Source of the DNA: Saccopteryx bilineata
Lineage: Eukaryota; Chordata; Mammalia; Chiroptera; Emballonuridae
Assembly (NCBI RefSeq): GCF_036850765.1
Contig: NC_089493.1
Span: 8,805,632-8,869,631, forward strand
DNA: 64,000 nucleotides
Direction of reading: 5' to 3'
Positions 12,121 through 26,100 of the stretch are shown here, one piece after another. The notes below the pieces were generated by a model. It saw nothing but the letters and a program-made list of their open reading frames with translations. It was not told where the DNA came from and did not search any database. The stretch's first letter is position 1. Each line of letters starts with the position of its first letter. A program made the translations under genes and the position numbers.

Positions 12121-15100
12121 CCTCTCTAAAATGAATAAATAAAATCTTAAAAAAAAAATCTTAATATAAACTGTGAAGGAATTAGAGGCTATTTCTGAAA
12201 TAGCAGACACACAATTTATCTATGTCAACTGGCTTAGCATTTAGGTATATTTTACTTTTAGATTGATATTAAAAAAAAAAAAAAGATAACAAGCTCTTAC
12301 CAGAAAATCAACAGGGTCCTCCGGTCTGACCTTACAACACTCGTTCAGCCCCTGCGTCAGCGTCGGCATAACGTAGGTCATTAAATAGTTTCTCAGGGGG
12401 GCAGACTGAGCCTCTAGTAATTCTGCTTCTTCTCTTCTCACCTCCTCTAGGCGCTTATTCTGCAGAGAGGACATAGGGGTGGGGTAAACAGTCAGAAAAG
12501 GGAGAACGCTTTCACACAACTCACCCCCTAAGGTACTGGACGCAGACTGTGCTATAAATGTTCACCACGTTATTATAAAGATGGCATTTCCGACCAGCAG
12601 AGAATAGATATAAATGGTGTTATAACAATGGGTTAGTCATTTAGAAAATAATCAACTGGACCCCTATGCTCACTTCTTTTTTTTTTTTTTTTTTTTTACA
12701 GAGACAGAGAGAGAATCAGAGAGAGGGATAGACAGGGGCAGACAGACAGGAACGGAGAGAGAGAAGCATCGATCATTAGTTTTTCGTTGCACATTGCGGC
12801 ACCTTAGGAACCGCAACGAAGAATTGATGTTTCTCATCTCTCTCCCTTCCTGTCTGTCCCTATCTGTCCCTCTCTCTGACTCTCTGTCTCTGCCACAAAA
12901 AAAAAAAAAAAAAAAAAAGAAAGAAAGAAAGAAACTAACAAGCACAACTTATTTGGGGTATTTCTGTGATAGTTCTCTATACCAGGATGGGAGAGTGCAG
13001 CCGTCCTAAATGGCTTTGCTGTGTGTGCGCGCGGAGGAGCATACACAGGTGCACAGGCACGCGCACCCACTCACCCACTCCTCCCAGCGGGCCATCTTCT
13101 CTGCAGTCTCCAAGGCTTCCTTTTGCTGCCGGTTGGCTTCCTCCATTGCCGCCCTGGCCATGTGTTCCTCGGCCGCCCTCCGCACCTCTTCTGCCTTTTC
13201 TTCATCCGTTAAACCAAAGTTTCGAGGCTCCCCAATCTCTCTGATGAGATGTTTGATGGCGAGTCTGTTCTGGGCGTCTTCCGGTTTTCCTACCTCTTGA
13301 AATACCGGGAGAGAGAGAGGTGATAAACAAGGACTTCAATTCTGGGCCTGCCTGCAATATATTCCGAGACCATATCTGGGGGAGATTCTTCACCACCGTG
13401 AACTTGTGATGATCCGTTAGACCGCCCTGGGGCTTCCTTTTCTAGTTGCAAGCACAGATCAGAATGTTTTGTCACCCTGGCAGACCTCCGACCCGTGTCG
13501 GGGAAACAGGAGGAAGAAAGACTGGGCTCTGGTCGTCACATGCTGACGGTCAACTGTTAACTTAAGTGGATGGATGGGGGTGGGGAATGGACTTCCTCAA
13601 GACAAGCAAGCCTTGACGGAAGCACTTCAACTGGGGGTTTTCACCGGAAGAGGTCCTGTGCTTGTCGGATGGAGGCTGGACAGGGTGCTGTCCGGGGTGG
13701 TGTTGGGTTTCTCTGGCTCTGTTTCTGAGGATCAATTATTCTGGAACATGGTTTCAGTTTATATATATTTAATAAAAAATTAACCATTTCAATTAGCCTA
13801 CTTGAATAGGAAAAAGTCCAAACTCCAGACTGACTCATGTAAATATCAGGACCAAGAAAAAAAAAGAGAAAAAAGGGCTTATTGGTAAATTCGACACCAC
13901 CCTCTTGGGTTTTCTTGGAAAGTGTCTGCATCAAGGGTGTGCACTGGGTGTGTTTTGGTACTCAGTGATAGATACGTGAATTCCAAACTGCCCTCTTGAT
14001 GTTCCGCTTATCTGTCAGACCTCACCCTTACTGGACTATCGCCCCTGAGACAGAGGAATTCCAAAAAGCTGACAAGCCGCCCCAAGGAGGGGCTCCGGAC
14101 ACACCAGGACTTTTGATTCAACACCCACATGCTCCAAGCCCCCAAGGAGGAGCATTTTGGACATACCAAGACTTTTACCTCGGTATCCCCTCAGGCTCTC
14201 CCAAACACTATATAACTCGCCCCTAGTCTGTAACTGGTGCTCTTCTCCCCAAGGAGAAGTGCCCGGCAGGGTTTCTTTCTTCCTCTCAATAAAGCCTGTT
14301 ACTCTGGTCTTTCGGACTCCCATGGATTCTAACACTCAGAACCTCCTGGCCTTCTTCCAGGAAACCTGTAACCCTGCCCCCACCCCCCCACCCCCCGCAG
14401 CCAGGGTGGTGCTACCCTCCCCCACCCCAGGTGTACACACTATGACCTTAACCTAGACTACAGGCACCACCAGGTTCTAACACGGGAATAGGGGAAGACC
14501 AGGGCCAGTGCATCAACTGGTGGGTAGAAGCAAGCCCCCAAAAAAGGGCAAAAACAGAAACAAAAACTCACTTCTGCTGGTGCCTAAACACTACTAGCAT
14601 TTAAATGTTTTTTTTTCTGCTTCCTCTAGTAGCGTCATTACAACCTTGAGGTGCTTGAAAGGGCTCTGAAACATATTTGAGAAGGGTCACTTTTGGAGGA
14701 GGGGCTCACGGAGAACAGTGCTGCCCCAGGAACACTTCTGCCCTGACCCTGGTGTGTGTGTGTGGGGGGGGGGGGTCTGTGGATGGGGCGGGATGGGCAC
14801 CTGACCAAACGGCACCACGTGGCCTCTGACCTGCCTCCTTGGAATGTGGAATTATGACTGAAAGTCATGTCCAGCGCTAGGCTTGGCTCCTGGGAACACG
14901 GAAACTCTAGGTTGTAGGGCTGCCCCAGGCCACCACGTGAGCCAGAGAGGAGAGAGAGATTCTGGTCCAAAGGGTGAGAGAGGTAAGGGACAGGAGACAG
15001 AGGTGGAGTTCAGCGATGCGGAGGGAGGGTGCGGGCGCCAGCACCTTCCCAGGCTGCTCCAGACCCTTCTGAGGCCGGGCTGCCTTCCTGACCTTGACAC

Positions 15101-18100
15101 CCTCCCCCACGCCCTCCTGTGATAGTTTCTCGCTTTGCTTGTGTTTCTCTCCCAGTTGTCAGCGTGGAGATAAGGCTGACTGTGCCTGCTGGGTGCGGGA
15201 GGAGACAGGAGCCCCATGGCCATACCTTCTCTCCACCCATTCTTTCTGCATCTCTCAACGTTCCTCCCTGGGGCTCTCCCGATCTTTCCATAAATAATTT
15301 CTGGGGTTTTACTGAAAAGATGACAATTGCTATTTTTGTGAAATTTGCTCATCATTTTTTTCCTAGTTCTCTAATTAAGTAGGGTAAAGGACTTTTCATA
15401 TTAGCAGATGTCAAGTCCTTAGCTTTACACAGGAAATATATAAAATATATCCAATATGCACAGACACGGTCAGATGAGGGCAAAACCCAATCACTTCTGA
15501 GGGTGCAAAACGGAGATGAACGTGCAGGTTAATAAGCAGTGCTGCCTTGTCATTTCTCAATAGGCCATTTTATGCCTTAGTGTTGGTAGTAAAAACAAAA
15601 TCACCACTAGCTGAACTCCTTCCGTGTGCTAGATACTTCCTATCTCTTATCTCTACCATTTGGAAGAACTGTACAAGCCAGGGATTATTCTCCTGTTTCA
15701 CAGATGAGAAAACCGAGGCAGAGCCAGAACTGGAATTAGCTCTAAGCCTCCCAATACTTCAGGGTCCAGATGTTGCCCCATCTGGCTCTTGGGAGGGGGG
15801 TTAAGAGAGGCCTCCTCCGGAGGCCCTAGAAATCAGCCTGGCCACTAAGCTCCCACCAAGCCGGGACTTTTCTCAACAAAGGAGGAAGTGTCAGGTTTCT
15901 AGCTCAGCAGAAAGGAATTTGAGGGGTTCACTAAGCCAAGGGAAGTGGAAACAGCTATGACAACTGACATGCTGTCCCCAAAGAAGCTGCGGGAATGAAT
16001 GGCCCAGAGCAGCCGACAGCAAACACGTTTCTTTGAAATGCCTTTTAAAATGTTGGTATTCCATTTCATAATATATGTTTCTATATAACAGTGACACTCC
16101 CCCACCAAGCCCTCCAGGAGGACTCCCCAGGAGAAGTGCCCTGTCCATCCTGTGACTTCCCAGCTCTCCCATCCCCCCACCCCCACCCCTACCGTCGCCT
16201 TGCTCTGGGGTTGCCTGGGGGGGGGGTCCTGACACTTGGCGGTGGCTGTGCAAATTCACACGATCCCTGACTTCATTTCATACCAATATGTATCGGGTGG
16301 ATTTCAAACTCATCAAAGTAGTTGAGGACCGTCTCATCTTCGGTGTTGATGTCCCGGTAGTTGCTCAGGACGCGGAGGAAGCGGTCCTGGCTGTAGTGGG
16401 TGCCCGCCACAAGGCTCTCGGGCAGATTCATCACCCGGAACTTCAGGAACTCATCTGAGGCGTCCAGCGCGCACACCAATTCTGGGGAGAAGGAGAGGCT
16501 CCTGAGTTAACCCAGGGACGATGTGGGTTACTAACCAGCAGGTGCTCGTGGACAGGAAAACCTCTGGTTGGCAGCCAAGACCTCATGTTGCTCATGAGGA
16601 ACATTCTCAGAGACAACCCTCTGAGGCCTGACTAGTTGGTATTTGTGGGAATCTATTATTTTTCTTAAACTCCCTCCCCCCTCCCTCCCTCCCTCTCCCT
16701 CCCTCCTTCTTTCCTTCCTTCCTTCCTTCCTTCCTTCCTTCCTTCCTTCCTTCCTTCCCTTCCCTTCCTTCCTCTCTCCTTCTCTCCCCCTCCCTCCTTC
16801 CCTCCTTCCCTCCCTCCCTCCCTTCTTTCCTTCTTTCCATCCCTTTAATAAAAGCAGCAGAAGTTACAAATAGTAAATCTCTGATAACCCCATGGTAGCT
16901 ATCATCAGCCTCCCAGTCAATCTCCAAAGAAACCGGCGGCTATAAGCAAAATGCTTTAATGGCTGATTTGCCAAATTACCAAAAATGAGAACTCTCCTTG
17001 AGGTTTTATTTTTCCATGGTGCACTGTGGTCCTCCCTTCATGCCGCGGGCTGTGAAACATCTATATCCAGGACAACGTGGTCAGCACGCATCTATGTTTT
17101 CACACGTGGATCGTATTAATGACGATGTCATTTCACCCACCTGTGATCTTCTTTTGAACCATGAAAGCAGCTGTTTCTCCAGCATCTAGTGTAAGTTCAG
17201 TGGATATTTGTTGAGTGAATGAATGACTGGTGAAGGTGCAGGTCAGTGACATTAACTTTCTAGGCGAGTTACTCTTCTCAGATGTCCTCACCACAGCACA
17301 CTGGTCAGCATACGGCCAGCAGACATGGCATGGCAAATAACTAGTTACCTGTCAGGGCCTGGCGAAGCTTGGGAATGATTTAATTTTTATTTAAAATTGT
17401 ATTGGTTTGCTACGTAATAATGCCATTCTCATTTAATTGCATTCTAATATGCTTTCTTATTTTATTTATTTTTTTAAAGAGAGAGAAAAAGAGACAGGCA
17501 GACAGGAAGAGAGAGAGAGAGATGAGAAGCACTAACTCATAGCTGTGGCACTTTAGTTGTTCATTGCTTCTCATATGTGCCTTGACTGTAGGGCCTCCAG
17601 CCAAGCCAGTGACCTCTTGCTCAAGCCAGCGACCTTGGGCTCAAGCCAGCGACCTTGGGCTTTAAGCCAGCAACCTTTGGGTTCAAGCCAGTGATCGTGG
17701 GAATCATGTTTATAGACGAGCCTGCACTCAAGCCAGTGACCTCGGGATTTCAAACTTGGGTCCTCAGCATTGTAGGTCGAGGCTTTATCCACTGTGCTAC
17801 CACGAGTCAGGACTAATATGCTCTCTTGAATGAGCAAGAAAACTATTAAGTGCAGAGCTCAGAGCAGGATGTGCCCGTGGAGCATAGGGAACATATGTGA
17901 ACATTGTCTGCTTTGTGTGTTAACAGTGAAAATTAACATTGAGGACAGAGCTTGTGGAATAGATCCTGTAAATTCATAATCATAGTCTGATGCCACCACT
18001 ATTTTGACCTAATTTAATTTAGTTTATTTATTTATTTTATATTAATTTTAGAGAGCTAGGAAAGGAAAGAGAGATACACCATGCATTCATTGGTTGTCTC

Positions 18101-19933
18101 TTGTATGTGCCCTGCCTGGGTATTGAACCCGCAACCTTGGCGTATTGGGATGATGCTCTAACCAACTGAACCACCCAGCCAGGGTTGTTTCATTTAGATG
18201 CTCATGTTTGGTCCAAGCTATGTTTTAAAAAGAAAAGGAGATAGCTAGACCCCAAATGCTGGTATAGTACTTAAATAAAAATTATGTCAATAAATTTATT
18301 GGAAATTAAATCTAAGCTCCATGATGTCAGTTATCTAGGTCAAGATTTAATAACTACCTCTTTAAAAATCTGTGAATTTCAAAATAAAATGCTGTATCTT
18401 TCTTCCAATATGGGGAGATGGAAGATTCTAGTTAATCAAATATTGTGAATAATGAGTGATATACTTGGCTTCCAATGTTCAAAGGATTTTAATATGATAA
18501 AATATATCTCCCACCAGATGGTATATTTTTTGAGGTCTTTTTCCGACTCAGGAAGAAAGTCAGGATTTTGCAGTAGCTTGAGATAATTATTCAGAACGCA
18601 CACTTCTCTTGCGCTGGCTAACCGTGGACGGCGAGTAGTAGATTTCTGCTTGGTCAGATTGTTCAAAACAAAGAGGTCACTGTATGTGGCTCTCTGGAGT
18701 CATGTGAAAATCTAAGTTTTAACAAATGTTTCCATATTTATCAGGTAGGTACAACTTTAAAATTTGTCTCTTTCAACTAAGAAATCTGAAAACAGTCAAA
18801 CTGGATATGTGCAGGCAGCAGAGGTAAAATGCAATGATTTACCCCCAAGACTTGGTTACCATCCATTCAAATGTGCTATCGTTCAAATCAAGCGCGGGTG
18901 CTGGTATTAATCATGTTATTTTAGGTATCTTAATGGTGTTTCGACGTCTTTTGGGGGCCTTATCGAGCTGGGGGGAGGCTGCCCTTCCCAAGGCTAGCTA
19001 GGTTTTACAAAGCATTCGTCATTTTAGCTCTGTTTCCATGTCTTTATCTTGTGGAGGGCTCTCACTGATTCCATGGTGAGGAGGCTGTGGAGCGGGAAGC
19101 GCCTGGGAGTGAGTCTAAGCCCTCCCGTTTACCAGCGAAGTGGACTCGGGTAAGTCCGTTCCGGCGGGCAAACACGGGAGTGATCCCCACCTCGCAGGGT
19201 AGTGGGGAGGGTCAAGGAGCAAGCCCACCCTCCTGAGCCGCCTGGGAGGGTAGTGGGGAGGGTCAAGGAGCAAGCCCACCCTCCTGAGCTGCCTGGGGGG
19301 GTAGTGGGGAGGGTCAAGGAGCAAGCCCACCCTCCTGAGCTGCCTGGGGCAGGACGGATGGTTCGCTGAGCTGAATCTTGTCTATTCATGTCTCAGCAAG
19401 AACAGGAGGGTTTATGACAAGGTCTGCAGCGAATGAATAGTGCCCAGAAGTGATAAACTCTCATAAACTGGACAGACCCGGTTATTTAGAGTAATGGAGT
19501 TCACTTTATAACCTTTTCTGAAGCAAATACATAAACAAAGGGGGAATGTGAGACAACCCACCCCTTTCGTGTTGCTGCCACGAACCCCCATCCCTGAGGA
19601 CGGCTTCCGCTGGGGGTCTCAGGGCTTCCACAGGCCTCCTCGGAAGCTCTGCCTCGACCAAGAGGAGGAGAGGGTTACAGCCGTGAACTGACTTTCTTGG
19701 GGACTTTGACACGAGTGAACAGTCCCTTCTGAGTAACAGCTCTCGGGGCCCAGGACAGCCCACCCCAAGATAACCCACAGTGGCAGATCGATCATTTGGA
19801 ATTAAAGTTGCTTAAAAAAACTGTGCAAGAAGAAAACCTTGACCTCTCGGTCCCCCTAAGAGCAGGAGATAACTTTGCCATGTGACCGGCACCCTCCCGA
19901 GAGACAACCTTATCACAGAGCTCAGAGAGCCCC

Positions 19934-19973
<40 letters not shown>

Positions 19974-22442
19974 CGCGCCTACAGCAGCCTGTGACGCCCT
20001 CGCCAGTGGCCAGTCACAGCTCAAGCCTGGTCCTGTTCAGGTTCCTGAGAGGAAGGCCCACAACTTGCTTGGATTTCTTTTTGCTGACCACTAACTTTCT
20101 TCTGTCAATTTCTCATCAGTTCATTGTTTCTTTGTCTGAAAAAGTATTAAAAAGTGCCTGGTTTGATTTTTTTCTTTGAGGCTCTTTTTAGGATCTGAAG
20201 CATCATATGATGATTCTTCTCTGCCCATATATAAAAGTTGGTGTTTCTCCTGTTAATGGAGTCTTATGTCAATTTCATTATTTTATTATTAGTCCAGCTG
20301 TAAGAACTAAAAAAGAGTGGCGAGGGTTGAGGGGATTCTACCTCTCTGCAACACAACCCTGTACTAAGTTGTTGAAAATAGCTTGTATTGGCCCTGGCCG
20401 GTTGGTTCAGCAGTGGAGCTTCGGCCGGGCGTGTGGAAGTCCCGGGTTCGATTTCCAGCCAGGGCACACAGGAGAAGCGCCCATCTGCTTCTTCACCCTT
20501 CCACTTCTCCTTCCTCTCTCTCTCTTCCCCTCCTGCAGCCAAGGCTCCATTGGAGCAAAGTTGGCCCGGGCGCTGAGTATGGCTCCATGGCCTCCACCTC
20601 AGGCGCTAGAATGGCTCCGGTTGCAACAGAGCAATGCCCCAGATGGGCAGAGCATCGCCCTTTGGTGGGCATGCTGTGTGGATCCTTGTCAGGTGCACAC
20701 GGGAGTCTGTTTGTTTGCATCCCCTCTGCTTCTCACTTTGGAAAAATACAAAAAGAAAAAGAAAAAGAAAGAAAGAGAGAAAATAGCTTGTATTTACCAT
20801 ACAGGCAAAAATCATCTCCTATGATTACACCTCATGCAAACTGATTTTTTTTCTTTTTTTTTTTTAAGAAAAGAGAGGAAAACGTTTGAGAGTTCACGGC
20901 AAGGTCAGAAGACATGTCTGCCAGTTGCTCAGCAGCTCCTTTCTCGCAGAATAAGTTGTTTATGCTTCTCTTGTGAAATCTCTGTGTAAATATGTGATCG
21001 GAGAAATTCGCCCGTGGAGTTCACAGGGTGCCCACAAGCTTTTTTCCCCTGCCCAGTCTCAGTTCTGGATTCTGAACGCCTCCTGGTAGAGGCGACGGCA
21101 TCGCCGGCCCCCAGAACAAGTAGGGGTGGCAGGGACCCAGTCCCTGGGGGTCTCGCCAGCTGACTCAGAAGTCAGGCTTTGTTATCGGAAGGAGCAGCAG
21201 AGACAGACATTCTCAGAGAACTTGAATAGCACAAATATTTACCCCCAATGCACTCCTTAGTTTGGAAATTTGATTTTAAGTGTATCATTTAAATTTTTTT
21301 CCCCCTAAAAAATAAATCTACTTTAGTAACATTAAAGAGATAATTCTGGTACAAAAGAGCTATCAAGTGGCAGTTCTTGAAACAGGACCTTGCAGAAATA
21401 TTTTAAACTTACCAGGCATGGTTAATTTATCAAAGGGAAACATTTTGCCTCTGATTTCTTCCTCCTCCTCGTCTTCTTCTTCTAATAAAAACAAAAGGTA
21501 CATTGTCCCGTTTATTACATATTATTACCGTGGATAGCTAAAAAATTAAACTCTTTTAACTAGCAGTCACTCATTTTGACTGGGTGACTATTGCTCTGCC
21601 CTGTAAAGTCACAACCTAACAGAATGTAACTCTTCAGAGCAGAGGGAGTGCTCAGACTCACGGCTGAACACGTCTTTGGCTTGATCGTAGGTCTTTGGGA
21701 ACCCATCCAAAATGAAACCTTGGTTCCTGCAAGGCATAGATTTTAGCTTTTCTCTCATAAATCGAATTATATATTGATCTTCCAGTCGGCCTAATAAAAA
21801 GAAAAAATATATATATATTATTGTAGAGACACATTCCTATAGTCATCTGAAAAATTATACCGTAGTCAAAGTTGCTATTGCAAATCCCTTATGTTTTCCA
21901 TCACAGTGAAAAATACGTGGTTTTGGGTCTCGAACACAACACATGAATTCTAATGCACAACAAAGTAGGAGACCCCAATGAGCTCGTCTCCGAGGAGGAA
22001 CAGAAACAAATGCTGATGTCTGCATCTCCAGACTGCCCGCGGTGGCCACAGCTTCCGGGGACAGCTGATTACGGAGTAAGTGGAGAAATCCAGTGCATTC
22101 CTACACGACAGTAGGTCCGCTCAGTTCTGATTTGATATTATACCTCCGTCACTTTCCTACGTAATGGTAAATGCTTCCGTTGGGTGAGTGGAGGTTGTAT
22201 GCATGTGTGTTGCTGGCACATGCCAGTAGGTGCTCAGCAAGCATTTGATGCATTTGAATAAAAACCAGACTTGACTGGAGCCCCAAGAGCACCATCCTCT
22301 TTAAAGCGGCAGAAAATGGCCTGACCTGTGGTGGCGCAGTGGATAAAGCGTCAACCTGGACTGTTGAGGTTGCCAGTTCGAAACCCTGGGCTTGCCTGGT
22401 CAAGGCACATATGGGAGTTGATGCTTCCTGCTCCTCCCCCCC

Positions 22443-22490
<48 letters not shown>

Positions 22491-23093
22491 TTCTCTCCTC
22501 TAAAATGAATAAATAAATAAAAATAATTAAAAAAAACTTCAAATTCAAGAAAATAAACTTAATTATAAAGCGGCAGAAAATGTCATGCCTCCCCAATTCC
22601 CTGTCCTTGTCTTTTCCAGTCCAAATGGAATTTTTGACCTTGGTCCCCTGGGCAGGTCCCTCTCAAGCCTTGGCCACTGCAATTGCCTGGGGAGGCTGGG
22701 GAGGAGTGAGTTTGTTCTAAAATGGCGCAGTCAGCCCTGGCCGGTTGGCTCAGTGGTAGAGCATCGGCCTGGCTTGCAGGAGTCCCGGGTTTGATTCCCG
22801 GCCAGGGCACACAGGAGAAGCACCCATTTGCTTCCCCACTCCTCCCCCTCTCCTTCCTCTCTGTCTCTCTCTTCTCCTCCCACAGCCAAGGCTCCATTGG
22901 AGCAAAGTTGGCTCGGGTGCTGAGGATGGCTCCATGGCCTCTGCCTCAGGCGCTAGAATGGCCCTGGTTGCAACAGAGCAACCAGATGAGCAGAGCATCG
23001 CCCCTGGTGGGCATGCCAGGTGGATCCCGGTCCAGCACATGTGGGAGTCTGTCTGCCTCCCCGTTTCCAGCTTCAGAAAAATACACAAAAAAA

Positions 23094-23138
<45 letters not shown>

Positions 23139-26100
23139 AACGGCGCAGTCATTAAAGATGTAGGGGTTCAGAACAGACCTCCCCAAAATGTGCACTTTTA
23201 CCTGTGAATTATTTTGAACTTAAGGCAATTGAGACTTTTTGAGTTCAAGGAAAATTTTTCTCTCTCCTTTAAACTAGAGGCCTTGCTCATAATAAGAGTT
23301 ATCATCAGAAATATATATTTATTTTACCTATCTGTATGGTAGGACAAACTACTAATTACCGAACATCGGCTTTTCTTATCGTCCTGTACATGACCTTCCT
23401 CCCCTCGGGACCTATCCCTAGCTCGGAATGTTTTATCGTCCTCATTTTCCCTTTCTGTCTGTGTCTCTCATGTGCACGTGGTCTCTGACTCTCTCATGTA
23501 TAGGGCTGTTCCCATGTACATATGTAAGTAAATATGGTCATTTTCTCTTTTTAATCTGTCTTGTGTAGATTTTTGAAAAAGATTTTATTTATTGATTTTA
23601 GAGAGAGGAGAGAGAGAGAAAGGCAGGGGTGAGGGGAGAAGTAGGAAGCATCAATTTATAAGTTGCTTCTCATATGTGCCTTGACCCAGCAAGTCCAGGG
23701 TTTTGAACTGGTGACCTCAGTGTTCCAGGTGGACACCTTATCCACTGCGCCACCACAGGTCAGCCTCATGGTGATTTAATTAGACCAACCGAAAGAACCT
23801 AGGAGGATAGGGGAAATTTTCTCCCTCTTCACAGACAATATCCATTTATTATTTTATCATAATTATTGATCAGCTATCATTTCCAAAACAAGGCCCTGCC
23901 CATACTTTGCTTTATATATACATTATTATGGTGATGTGAGTCTGGCAAGTTCTAGAAATTGATCTCTGAACTGTTTCTAGGGTAGTACTACATTTCCAGT
24001 TTATCATGTTTCTATAAGATAAAATAAATAGTGTTTGGCATCTTTTTATCACTCTTTTTATCACTTTATTAATGACAATAAAATGACCTAATCAAAACAT
24101 CTCTCCTATCTTCTACATTTCATTGTCACACTAATCGTTAAGTAGTAAGTAACTGATTCAGAAAATAACTGTCTTTCAGAAATTTAAATATTATGGCCGA
24201 GATAAAACATAATCAAAAGTGTTATTTAACATAATGAAATTTTTCAAAATGATCCGACATTACTTCCCAGTAAGGCTTACAATGATGCAAAGACATAAAA
24301 ACAATTATTTTTTGTCAAGGGATTTGCTAGTATTCAAAGACAGGTGCCATTTAAGCACTCTACTTTCCATTTCCAAAGGCGTCCTTGGTAAAGCAAAGGC
24401 GCATACTCAGAAATCCGCCTTCCACCCCTAAAAACCTTGGCTTATTTAAAAAAAAATTTTTTTTTCCAAATTATTAAAGAAAGTCGATTTAGAAAGTTAC
24501 AGAGGTAGAAAAGTGAGCCAGTTGGGCTGCGTGGCTCAGGAGCCAGGTTACAGAAGCAAAAGAAGGGCCCTTGGAGTTTAGGAGTGAGAAAGCAGAGGTA
24601 CAGTGGGTACGTCACACCGTCCTGTTACATGACGTCCTTGGATCAGACTTTTGGGTCCTTGCGAAGACCTATTCTATAAGTCTCTGTCAAAAAATATTGT
24701 CCAGTGTTTGTCTCATCTGGTTCTTGCCTCTCTTCTGGAGTGGCCTCATTCGCTACCCCAGCGCCCACTTTCTGTCCTTACACCCCAGGCTTAGAGTGCA
24801 CGTACACATGGCCACGCACACCTGTGGATTCCTAAACATCCCTGTCATCTACCCTTTATTTCTTATGTTTTTAAGAAAATTTTTATAAGACTTTGAGTCA
24901 AATTGATGACATCTCAGGAAGCAAGATCTCAAGTGCTCCGCCCCCTTTAATGTGGCCTGGCCAGATGTCTTTCCACAGGTGTGCCCACCATGGAATGTCT
25001 TATGTTGGGTTTTTCCTCTTCCCCAGATGGTGGACGCCAGGACTCTGAGACTAAACTAGGACAGCACCTCCCAGCTTCCCCCGGGTGAGGCAGGGGCAGT
25101 GGTACATGGCAAAGCATCAGTCTGTGTTTTCTGCACACCTTCCTTCCCTCTGAGGACACTCCCTGGGCCTTGAAATCCCATTTCCTCCCAGCGTGGCCCA
25201 CATCAAAGCAGGGACTAAGGCAGAAATGCCCGCTGGTATAAGTGGACACTTGGAGTATGCTAACAAAGCCATTGTCTCCACCACTGAAAACAGATAGGCG
25301 CAGCCTGGGGGAAGGAGGGTGTGGAGGGGCAAGGGTCACTGAAGGTGAGTAGCTGGGAAGGGCCACCTGGAAGACAAAAGGGTGGAGGGCCAGAAGGTGG
25401 GGAGGGCGCTCAGGAGCAGTGCCTCAGGGTAAGGCAGGCGCATCCTCAGTGGCCCGTGAAAGCACACCAGCAAGGAGCAGCAAGCACTCAGGTCACCTGT
25501 CACCCAAGGCCAGTTTACATCTCTGTCCTTCTCTAACCTCCTTTTTTATTTGTTTGATTGATTGATTTTTAGACAGACAGAGAGGAAGGGAGAAAGGGTA
25601 GGGGTGGGGTGTTCATGTTCCACTTAGTCATGCATTCATTGGTCTCTTCCTGTATATTTCTTGACAGGGGATTGAACCCACAACCTTAGCGTTTCAGGAC
25701 AACATTCTAACCAACTGAGTTAATGGGCCAGAGTCCCCTAAGTCCCTCTTGCTCCAGTCCAACCCTGGGGATCAGCAACAGCCACTAGCAAGATGGGAGA
25801 AGTAAACAGAGACAAGAAACCAAATGTGTGTGATAAAGAGTAAGGGGAGAAACTCCCGTTGTACGAGGGTCTCCACGATGGGACTAGTCTGCAGTCCCCA
25901 CGATGGGACTGGTCTGCAGTCCCCACGATGGGACTGGTCTGCAGATCCCACGATGGGACTGGTCTGCAGTCCCCACGATGGGACTGGTCTGCAGTCCCCA
26001 CGATGGGACTGGTCTGCAGATCCCACGATGGGACTGGTCTGCAGTCCCCACGATGGGACTGGTCTGCAGATCCCACGATGGGACTGGTCTGCAGTCCCCA

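Noticed and set aside
20207..20824. 205-codon plus-strand frame
   Set aside because: It runs through a SINE with clear target duplications; the same wording appears in the other SINE copies.
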